From the NCBI GenBank assembly GCA_013289685.1, contig JABCZL010000007.1:289170-353169 (forward strand): a stretch of DNA of 64,000 nucleotides, in the 5' to 3' direction. How positions within the stretch are numbered: position 1 is the first letter of the stretch; each line of letters starts with the position of its first letter. A program made the position numbers and the translations under genes. Shown here in pieces: positions 20,501 to 27,005 of this stretch. The notes below the pieces were generated by a model, which made no database searches, was not told where the DNA came from, and was given only the letters and a program-made list of their open reading frames with translations. The DNA is from Acidobacteriota bacterium (GTDB lineage Bacteria; Acidobacteriota; Terriglobia; Terriglobales; Acidobacteriaceae).

Positions 20501-21123
20501 AGTTCGACGTAGACGTTTTTGGGGCCGAAGATGGCGATGAGTCGATCGACTTGGCGGCGGGCTTCGTCGATGCCGCCTTGCTGCAGGGCCGCGGCCAATG
20601 GGCCTTCCGCGCCACCGGTCAGGCAGATGAGGCCGTGGGCGTGTTCTTGCAGTTCGTCTGCGCACACGGCGCCTTCGCCTTTTTTGGCGCGCAACTTCAT
20701 TTTGGTAATCAGGCGGCAGAGATTTTGATAGCCGGCGCGCGAGGAGACGAGGAGGGGAAGACGGAAAGAGTTGGCATGCCCCGCCGATTTGTCATTTCGA
20801 GCGGAGCGAGGAATCCCTATCCCATTGGCAGACTGCCGGGGGTAGGGATCCTTCGACTCCGCCAGTGCTGCACTTCGTGCAGCACTGGCTCCGCTCAGGA
20901 TGACAGGATGAAGGGGAGAGCAGGTGACTTCCGCGCCGATGTGCGCCTTGATTTCCATCTTCTTTGCGGCCAGGTGGAAGCGCGGCGCGCCATACACGCC
21001 GTCGGCGTCGAGCAGCGCCATGGCCGGCAGTTTGAGCTGGGCGCACACGGCGGCCAATTCCTCGGGCAGAGACGCACCTTCGAGAAAACTGAAAGCAGAG
21101 CGGGCGTGAAGTTCGACGTACAT
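17581..21123 (-). CDS. dnaE2: Error-prone DNA polymerase III alpha subunit DnaE2 with repeat-derived inserts
   Basis: [30 protein letters not shown]...; [40 protein letters not shown]; third gene of an imuA-imuB-dnaE2 cassette. Confidence 0.93.
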   Translation of the reverse strand: MYVELHARSAFSFLEGASLPEELAAVCAQLKLPAMALLDADGVYGAPRFHLAAKKMEIKAHIGAEVTCSPLHPVILSGASAARSAALAESKDPYPRQSANGIGIPRSARNDKSAGHANSFRLPLLVSSRAGYQNLCRLITKMKLRAKKGEGAVCADELQEHAHGLICLTGGAEGPLAAALQQGGIDEARRQVDRLIAIFGPKNVYVELQRHFQREEESRNRAAIDIARSLNLPLLATNGVCYVTAKARELCDAFTAIRHHRTLSTAGRLLSRNSERFLKSAPEMQQLFADLPEAIAHTLEVSSRLEFTLNDLGYEFPRYPVPEGETMNSFLRERSWEGFRDRYGRKPPDLQARARLQIEKELKLIERLKLAGYFLIVWDLIRFCREQNILVQGRGSAANSAVCYSLGITAVDAVSMELLFERFLSEERGEWPDIDLDLPSGDEREKVIQYLYKKYGERGAAMTANVITYRNRMAAREMGKALGFDPETLQKISAAVATWEFRDENDALDRRFRDAGLDLNHPRLRKYYELCLAVQDMPRHLGQHSGGMVICQGQLDSVVPLEPASMPGRVVVQWDKEDCADMGIIKVDLLGLGMMAVLKDSIELIRDHYHEEVDLAHLPADDPPVYSALQQADTIGLFQVESRAQMASLPRLRPLRFYDLVVQVAIIRPGPIVGKMVNPFIQRRQGREAVTYPHPSLEPVLKRTLGVPLFQEQLLRLAMIAANFTGGEAEELRRAMGFKRSQARMKEIEARLRAGMTQNKISQKAQEEIILSITSFALYGFPESHAASFALIAYASAYLKCHYLAAFTAALLNNQPMGFYSPATIVKDAQRHGLKLLPVDVTKSEWNCSLEAVASEVVGRSSLVVGQRKLEENTGANDLPPDQSRKGRHSLAQDGSPGKEPFIWNESRREGTELGGGAIIALRMGLRYVRGMREEAGQALVRERARTPFTSIHDLTRRVPELRKDELTTLAEIGALNAISKFLVIPTPERTRGAEESRNSGPGTRNSLHRRDALWQVERAVRGSGPLLEQQPEPDSPSPLAPMNHEERLVADFHGTGLTVGPHPMAYRREWLNAMGIRRASELRDLPSGKRLRIGGCVITRQRPGTAKGFVFVSLEDETGVANAIITPDLFHQNRLLLASERFLAIEGILQNQDNVISVRAERVQPLFVTKAETVSHDFH
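18090..18190. repeat. Repeat-derived in-frame insert in dnaE2 (C-terminal part)
   Basis: gagttgcgag...gagttgcgag plus a palindromic tail ending ggtcggaatgaca; encodes [28 protein letters not shown] between ALNAI and HRRDALWQ. Confidence 0.6.
18371..18575. repeat. Composite repeat-derived in-frame insert in dnaE2
   Basis: ccaggacttccgtcctgg and gtcccttgcgggac palindromes plus heptamer run caacgac/caacgac/gaacgac/caacgac; about 65 residues between KSEWNCSLE and [11 protein letters not shown]. Confidence 0.65.
20791..20905. repeat. REP-like GTCATCCTGAGCG...TCGAAGGATCCC element inserted in frame in dnaE2
   Basis: gtcatttcgagcggagcgaggaatccctat...gtagggatccttcgactccgccagtgctgcacttcgtgcagcactggctccgctcaggatgaca. 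Confidence 0.85.
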
Positions 21124-21215
21124 CAGTGGCCAGTGATTAGTGGTCAGTGGCCAGTAAAAATGTTGGAATCAATAGTTTTCACTGATCACTAACCACTAGC
21201 CACTGACCACTTGTT
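21124..21215. repeat. Degenerate heptamer repeats between imuB and dnaE2
   Basis: agtggcc/agtgatt/agtggtc/agtggcc/agt ... cactgat/cactaac/cactagc/cactgac/cactt, inverted arms. Confidence 0.8.
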
Positions 21216-22841
21216 TCAGTCATACGTTCCTTCCACGAACCAGCCGCCGCCGAGCAGATCGTGCACGAGGCGGTAGAAAGAAATCGCTTCGCCGTTGCGC
21301 AGGGCGTTGTTTTGCAGAGCGCTGTTACGCAGAGCAATGTCCCACTCGTCGCGCGACCAGGCTTCGCGCTCCCACCAGTCGCCGGAGGAGCGCCAGGGGC
21401 CGGCTTTCCAGAGCACATCGCCCTGCACTTCTTTTTTTCGACACACCAAATGCACGGGCTGACCGTTTTCCAGAGTCACGCTGGCGCGCAGCGGCGGACG
21501 AAAACGGCGCAGAGCGGTGACCACCGATTTTTCTTCCGCCTTGTCAGAAGCTTCGCGCTCACTTTTTTGCGGGACCTCAGCCACAAAGCGCTGCATGCGA
21601 AATCCCTCAGGATGATGCGTGTCGAGCAACTCCAGCGCTCCAACTTTGTTTCCGCCGACCATCCCGGCAATGCGAGCGAGGGTGAGTTCCAGTTTCTCCG
21701 GTTCCGGCGATGGAGGCAGGAACAGGCCTCCCTGCGCGGATCGCGGGCGTGCCGGTTCGGCGGCCAGATGGATTTTAACGATGGGCGCGCCCGGCGGATG
21801 CGCGTTCAAATCCAGTTGCAGCAGCTTGAGAAAAACTTTGGTGTCGAGCATGGGCAGGGGCAGCCGCAGGGTGCGGATAAATTGTTGATTGTTGATTTTT
21901 GATTGTTGATAGTGTGCAGAAAAGTTTTCCAGCTCCAGCGTTAGGCGCAGTTCCTGCGTGGCCAGGGCCCGCGAACCTAACCGCGCGCAGATTTGTTCGA
22001 GCAGGCGATTCAGCAAAAAGGCCAGAGGTTCGAGCAAGACGATGGGATGTTCCAGTTCGACGGCTTCTTCAAATACCGGCGGCGCTTCCAGGGGCACAAG
22101 CGTGCGAGAAGCGGCGCCTCGCGCCAGTTGCTGCAGGCGCAGGCCTTCTTGTCCCAGACGTTCGCTGAGCGAAACTTCTGGAAGCGCGGCCAACCCGCGC
22201 AGGTTGCGGATGCCCCAGCGGTCGAGGGTTTCGAGCAGGCGGACGGCCGTTTTTTTTTCGTCTCCATCGGGGCGGTCTTCTCCGAGATGCTCGGCTCCGA
22301 GTTGATCAGTGAACAGCACTTCCACCGGCAAAGATCCCAATTGCTCCGCTTCTTTCCCGGAAGGAATCACAGTGACGCCGGAAAAGCCACGGGCGGCGAG
22401 CACGGCCGCGTCGGGATTGGAAGCCACGGCAACGTTGGCCTCGAGTCCGAGCGCGGCCGCGCGGTTGTGGAGAGCGCGAGAAATTTCGGGCAGCGATCCG
22501 AACAGAGATTCCATGCCCGCAAGATCGAGCAGGACGGTGTCGCAGGCGGCGTCTTCCACGCACGGAGAGAACGACTGGGCGCAGTCGAGCAGGGCGGCAT
22601 GCGCGGCGGATTCCTGCAGCGGAGAACGCGTGCGTAGTGCGAGTTCCGGGCACAATTCGGCTTGCGCTTTGGTCATGCCGGGCGCGATGCCCATGCGGGC
22701 GGCCTTTGCATTGACCGCGATGGTTTTTTCCAGCGGAGGTTTGCCTTCGAGAATGGCGACCGCGCGTGCCTGCAATTCCGGTTCGGCGCGCAGGGCCGCC
22801 GCCATGGGAAAATTCGGCACGTAGATGCAGGCAAACGGCAT
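21216..22841 (-). CDS. imuB: ImuB-like Y-family polymerase homologue (mutasome)
   Basis: MPFACIYVPNFPMAAALRAEPELQARAVAILEGKPPLEKTIAVNAKAARMGIAPGMTKAQAE...; adjacent to imuA and dnaE2. Confidence 0.88.
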   Translation of the reverse strand: MPFACIYVPNFPMAAALRAEPELQARAVAILEGKPPLEKTIAVNAKAARMGIAPGMTKAQAELCPELALRTRSPLQESAAHAALLDCAQSFSPCVEDAACDTVLLDLAGMESLFGSLPEISRALHNRAAALGLEANVAVASNPDAAVLAARGFSGVTVIPSGKEAEQLGSLPVEVLFTDQLGAEHLGEDRPDGDEKKTAVRLLETLDRWGIRNLRGLAALPEVSLSERLGQEGLRLQQLARGAASRTLVPLEAPPVFEEAVELEHPIVLLEPLAFLLNRLLEQICARLGSRALATQELRLTLELENFSAHYQQSKINNQQFIRTLRLPLPMLDTKVFLKLLQLDLNAHPPGAPIVKIHLAAEPARPRSAQGGLFLPPSPEPEKLELTLARIAGMVGGNKVGALELLDTHHPEGFRMQRFVAEVPQKSEREASDKAEEKSVVTALRRFRPPLRASVTLENGQPVHLVCRKKEVQGDVLWKAGPWRSSGDWWEREAWSRDEWDIALRNSALQNNALRNGEAISFYRLVHDLLGGGWFVEGTYD

Positions 22842-22845
22842 GGCG

Positions 22846-22917
22846 ACATTGAGTCATTCAGTCATTGAGTCATTGAGTGATTGAGTGATTGAGCTATTGA
22901 GTCATTGAGTTATTGAT
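22846..22917. repeat. Octamer-like tandem repeat (attgagtc/attgagtg) between imuA and imuB
   Basis: attgagtcattcagtcattgagtcattgagtgattgagtgattgagctattgagtcattgagttattgatt. Confidence 0.85.
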
Positions 22918-22918
22918 T

Positions 22919-24136
22919 TCATCCCGCCCAGGCAGTTTTGGTTTCGAACGCGACCGAGCGTGCGGGTTTGCGGTCCAGGCGTGAGCGGATGAGTTCGGCG
23001 GTGATATTCAGTCCGGTCAGCAGTTGCGCGTGCGCGGGACGGGAAATTGCGCCAGAGGTTGTGGCGTCCCTACGGGACTTGTTGGTTTTTTCCACGGCTA
23101 CCCGGCACTGCTGTGCCGGGCTATCGCATGCCGCCGCTTCGCGGCTGGATTCTGATGGATCGAGCATCATCGTTTCTTCCTGATCGCCTGGCGCGCACAG
23201 CTGCAGCAGCAGCGACGAGCAGTTTCCGGCGATGGGGTGCTGCTCGATGGCCAGCAGGATCGTGGGCGTGTACTCCACTGCGCGGCGGAAGCGGAACCAC
23301 GTGGTCAGTGGAATATGGCGCGCCGCCTGCGGCGGCAGATCGCCGAGGTCGAGGACGATCAATCCGAAGCCGCCGCTTTCAAGCAGCAAATCCGTGGCAC
23401 GCAGGACTTGCTCCATACGGCGCTCGGATTGCCGCGAGCCATTTTCCTTCAACCCAGTTTCCTTCCATCCAGTGCGGTCGAAGTCGAGTGCTACTTGCGA
23501 GGAAACCCCCACTTCTCGCGCAAAAGGCGCGCGAGAAATGGGGCACCCGTCGCTTGATTGATCCTTGCTTGCTCGATCCTTTGAATCTTCGCCGCAGCGC
23601 ACCCACAGCAGCCGTTCCAACTCCACCCCGGCGGCTGCCGCAGACTGGGGATCGAGCGCGTCACTGGCATCGACCACCGCGCAGAATTCTCCGCGGCGAG
23701 TGGCGGCGGCCACCGCGGCCAGAAGCAAGGTGGTGCGTCCCGAGGAGGCGGGGCCGCAGATTTCAGTCAGGCATCCGCGCGGCAGGCCCCCGGTCAGGGT
23801 ATCGAGGGCCGAGACGCCGCTCGAAACCATTTCCGGCGCTGGACGAATATCTAGCTGCGAAGCCGGGGTTACGCGGGCCGGAAGGATTTTTGATGGCCGA
23901 TTTTTGATGGCGGATTGAACGCGGGCCAGGGGAGATTCCTGCGCCTCTTGCTTCTCAGAAATCTGCAGGTTTATGTAGGGACAGCCGCCTAAGCCTGCCC
24001 TGAGCGAAGTCGAAGGGGCTGTCCGGTCGAGCGAAGCTCGACTGGCGCTCGTGAGCGAGCCCACTTCAGGCTCAGTGTCGTCATCAAAAAAAGGGCGGCC
24101 CAGGGCCGCCGAAGTGGAAATCACTGCGGAAGACAT
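22919..24136 (-). CDS. imuA: ImuA-like RecA-fold protein (mutasome) with repeat-derived inserts
   Basis: VSSGVSALDTLTGGLPRGCLTEICGPASSGRTTLLLAAVAAATRRGEFCAVVDASDALDP: Walker A and RecA-like core; upstream of imuB. Confidence 0.85.
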   Translation of the reverse strand: MSSAVISTSAALGRPFFDDDTEPEVGSLTSASRASLDRTAPSTSLRAGLGGCPYINLQISEKQEAQESPLARVQSAIKNRPSKILPARVTPASQLDIRPAPEMVSSGVSALDTLTGGLPRGCLTEICGPASSGRTTLLLAAVAAATRRGEFCAVVDASDALDPQSAAAAGVELERLLWVRCGEDSKDRASKDQSSDGCPISRAPFAREVGVSSQVALDFDRTGWKETGLKENGSRQSERRMEQVLRATDLLLESGGFGLIVLDLGDLPPQAARHIPLTTWFRFRRAVEYTPTILLAIEQHPIAGNCSSLLLQLCAPGDQEETMMLDPSESSREAAACDSPAQQCRVAVEKTNKSRRDATTSGAISRPAHAQLLTGLNITAELIRSRLDRKPARSVAFETKTAWAG

Positions 24137-24309
24137 AACATTCCTCGGAAGAATTTCAGGGAGCGCCGGGGCTGGTGTTCAGAATAGAGCCGCGGAGGCG
24201 TTTTCGCTTTTTATTCGCCTTTAAAGATTCTGCTCCGGGGGGCGAGGTTTGTCAAGAGGGATGGTTTGGCGCCGGTTATGAGTGAAATGGGGATTTTTCG
24301 CCACCCCCC

Positions 24310-24990
24310 TTAAGTTCCATCAGGGCATTTGCAGGGAGTCGGTGGCGGGGGTGGTGGCGGCGGTGGCTGTAGTAGGACCGCATTCAACTGCGCAGTTGGA
24401 AGCTCGTAGAGAACGCCCACCCTCAACCAGCAATACAACGCAAGCGCAGCCACCGGAATGCCGATCAGCAAGGAGACAGCAAGTCTCTTCGAAGGCAGAT
24501 GAACTGGCTCGTTTGCCTTCCTGGCTATAAAGAACCTCCCCATCGGTAGCGCCAATCCGACTACCATCATAAAAAACACGAGGATCGACCTGACTATCTG
24601 CGTGCTCATTCCAGGCCCTGAGATCGCGTCATAGAAAAACTCTGGGAACGTAAGCATGAATTCCCCACGGGCCAGCGCTACGACAGGGGGAAGGATGAAA
24701 ACTGGAAACGCCCAGAACCACACGACGGCAAACATCACGAACCACGCCGGGCGAGAGCGCTTCGCATTCCCCGTCCACACAACAATCAGCCCGATGAGAA
24801 TAATTGCCAGGCACGCAACCCCGAAACGGTGGTCCGCATAAAGTTCTCCCTGAAAGCCTGCATCCAATTGCGCCACCGCAGCGCGGTCACTCGCGGCACC
24901 GTAATACCACAGCGCTGGTCGGACGAAGAAAAGAAGAGCAATCGTATGAAGGATGCTGGAAACAAAAACCGAATCAGGACGTACTCTCAT
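24310..24990 (-). CDS. Hypothetical polytopic membrane protein with polyproline C-terminal tail
   Basis: Hydrophobic helices, C-terminus QPPPPPPPPPTPCKCPDGT. Confidence 0.55.
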   Translation of the reverse strand: MRVRPDSVFVSSILHTIALLFFVRPALWYYGAASDRAAVAQLDAGFQGELYADHRFGVACLAIILIGLIVVWTGNAKRSRPAWFVMFAVVWFWAFPVFILPPVVALARGEFMLTFPEFFYDAISGPGMSTQIVRSILVFFMMVVGLALPMGRFFIARKANEPVHLPSKRLAVSLLIGIPVAALALYCWLRVGVLYELPTAQLNAVLLQPPPPPPPPPTPCKCPDGT

Positions 24991-25248
24991 GGCGGTCCTC
25001 CCTAACGAAGGTGCCTACGAGACCACTTTCTACTCCAAGATGCGACGATTTGCTAGTCAGGCTGACGTAACCAGGGCATTTCACTCATCCCCGCCGCTTT
25101 TGCTCTCCGTGCCCTCTCGCTCACCTCCCCTTCTTCCGTCCGTCCAATCCCAACAGTGTCGCGACAGTTTGTGCTAAATCCCAAGTTCAAGAATTCAGAT
25201 TTCTGATTCGTCGACTGCCCATCCCGGCAGGGAAAAAGGAGCTTCTCT

Positions 25249-26325
25249 ATGCCCAGATTTCGTCTGCTTGCCTTGTTGTCCGGTGTTTTGTTGATTGCAA
25301 GTTTTAGTTCCGCGCAGACCGCCACGAGCGAAACCTTGATGCTCGATCTGCCGCGACAGAGCCAGCACGCCCGCGTGATGCAGCGGATCGGCATCACCGA
25401 CATTACCGTGAACTATCACCGGCCGCTGGCCAACGGCCGCCCCATCTGGGGCAAGCTCGTGCCGTACGGGGAAGTGTGGCGCGCCGGAGCGAATGAAAAT
25501 ACGACCATCACGTTCAGCGATCCGGTGACGATTGAAGGCCAGCCGCTCGACAAGGGGACCTATGGCCTGCACATGATTCCGGGCGAGAGCCAGTGGACAG
25601 TGATCTTCTCCAAGAACTCGACCTCGTGGGGAAGTTTTTCTTATGAGCAAGGAGAAGACGCTTTGCGCGTTAACGTGAAGCCGCAAACGGCCGATGCCCA
25701 CGACGCGCTGGCCTACGATTTCGACGAGGTGAAGCCGGACTCGGCCGTCGTCACCATGCGGTGGGATAAAGTTGCGGTCCCGTTCAAAGTTCAGGTCAAG
25801 GTGAACGACATTGTTACCGCCAGCATCCACCGGCATTTGTACGGGCTTAATCAATACTACTGGGAAGGCTGGGACGACGCGGCCGGATACTTTCTGGCCA
25901 ACAAAATCAATCTCGACGAAGCGCTGAAAGATGAAGACCAGTCGATTCAGGCGGAAGAACGATTTGACAACCTGATCGGCAAATCGAGGATCCTTGAGGC
26001 GATGGGACGCAAGGAAGATGCTACGACGTTCCACGCCAAGGCGCTGGAGAAGGCCAGTGCCGTGCAACTCTACTCCTATGCCCGTCAGTTGCAGGTGGAG
26101 AAGAAACAGGACGAGGCTCTGGCGCTCTACCGGACCAGCGCGAAGAAGTTTCCCGAGGACTGGACCTCGCATCTGGGCCTGGCCCGGGTGCGCAGTGCGC
26201 AGGGAGATTTTGATGGCGCGGTGAAGGAAATGCAAATCTCTCTGACCGGCGCACCGGACGCCAACAAGAAGGCTTTAGAAGGCTATATCAAGCGGCTGCA
26301 GGCCAAGGACGACATCAATAGGTAG
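25249..26325 (+). CDS. DUF2911 domain protein with C-terminal TPR-like region
   Basis: KGTYGLHMIPGESQWTVIFSKNSTSWGSFSYEQGEDALRVNVKP is DUF2911-like; RBS aggagc region upstream. Confidence 0.8.
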   Translation: MPRFRLLALLSGVLLIASFSSAQTATSETLMLDLPRQSQHARVMQRIGITDITVNYHRPLANGRPIWGKLVPYGEVWRAGANENTTITFSDPVTIEGQPLDKGTYGLHMIPGESQWTVIFSKNSTSWGSFSYEQGEDALRVNVKPQTADAHDALAYDFDEVKPDSAVVTMRWDKVAVPFKVQVKVNDIVTASIHRHLYGLNQYYWEGWDDAAGYFLANKINLDEALKDEDQSIQAEERFDNLIGKSRILEAMGRKEDATTFHAKALEKASAVQLYSYARQLQVEKKQDEALALYRTSAKKFPEDWTSHLGLARVRSAQGDFDGAVKEMQISLTGAPDANKKALEGYIKRLQAKDDINR

Positions 26326-26331
26326 CGCATT

Positions 26332-26396
26332 GTCATACTGAGCGGAGTCGAGAGGATCGCGCAGCGATCCTCGCGGCGGAGTCGAAGCATCCCTAC
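26332..26396. repeat. REP-like element
   Basis: tgtcatactgagcggagtcgagaggatcgcgcagcgatcctcgcggcggagtcgaagcatccctac. Confidence 0.85.
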
Positions 26397-26483
26397 CTGA
26401 CGCGATTCCTTTCGGGCGGAATCGCAGTGCGGAGTCTTACTCGTGGGTGGCGTCATTTCTTTAGCAGGAGATGAGCTGGATAT

Positions 26484-26545
26484 AGGGATGCTTCGACTGC
26501 GAACGAGTCGCGCTTCGCGCAGTTCGTTCTTCGCTCAGCATGACA
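26484..26545. repeat. REP-like element, opposite orientation to 26332-26396
   Basis: agggatgcttcgactgcgaacgagtcgcgcttcgcgcagttcgttcttcgctcagcatgaca. Confidence 0.85.
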
Positions 26546-26600
26546 AGGGGTCGTGCGATCTGAAGTCTGGTCTTCCAAGCCCGTTTCATGGAGGCCGGCC

Positions 26601-26652
26601 GGGTGCCCCATTTCTCGCGCGTTCTTGGCGCGAGAAGTGGGATTTTCGCCAT
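26601..26652. repeat. CGCGAGA palindromic repeat family member
   Basis: gggtgccccatttctcgcgcgttcttggcgcgagaagtgggattttcgcc; relatives at 23508-23550 and 31774-31814. Confidence 0.75.
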
Positions 26653-26736
26653 AGCGAAGTCGAAGGGCGACCGTCGCCGCTTGAGCATCGCCACATGGGC
26701 AGGAATCACATGAGGAATCTGTGACATGATAGGGGG

Positions 26737-26886
26737 ATGAAGAAACAAGCGTCCGACCAACAATCGCATGACCGCCGCTACCAGGAGCGGAAGCGGGCTG
26801 AAGCTGCCCGGCAGCAGCCTGTGAAGAAGAAGACCGCGAACGAAGTCTCGAAACCAGCGCCTGCCGCCGATGCGCCGAAGCAATAG
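26737..26886 (+). CDS. Small basic protein, 49 aa
   Basis: MKKQASDQQSHDRRYQERKRAEAARQQPVKKKTANEVSKPAPAADAPKQ with an agggggatg start context; below the ORF-track length cutoff. Confidence 0.4.
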   Translation: MKKQASDQQSHDRRYQERKRAEAARQQPVKKKTANEVSKPAPAADAPKQ

Positions 26887-27005
26887 CCGCTTCTGCGGAG
26901 CTGATGTAGCTTTCAGATTTAAGATTGCGACTCGCTGATGGTCTCGCGGACGCAGGTCTTTAATCTGCAATCTCCAATCAGAAGTCAAAAATCATCAATC
27001 CGTTC

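Noticed and set aside
20344-21192. 282-aa plus-strand ORF
   Set aside because: Antisense to dnaE2; composition of a shadow frame.
22846-22917. CRISPR array
   Set aside because: Repeat unit is only about 8 bp with no unique spacers.
25195-26235. 346-aa minus-strand ORF
   Set aside because: Antisense to the DUF2911 gene; no recognisable motif and shadow-frame composition.
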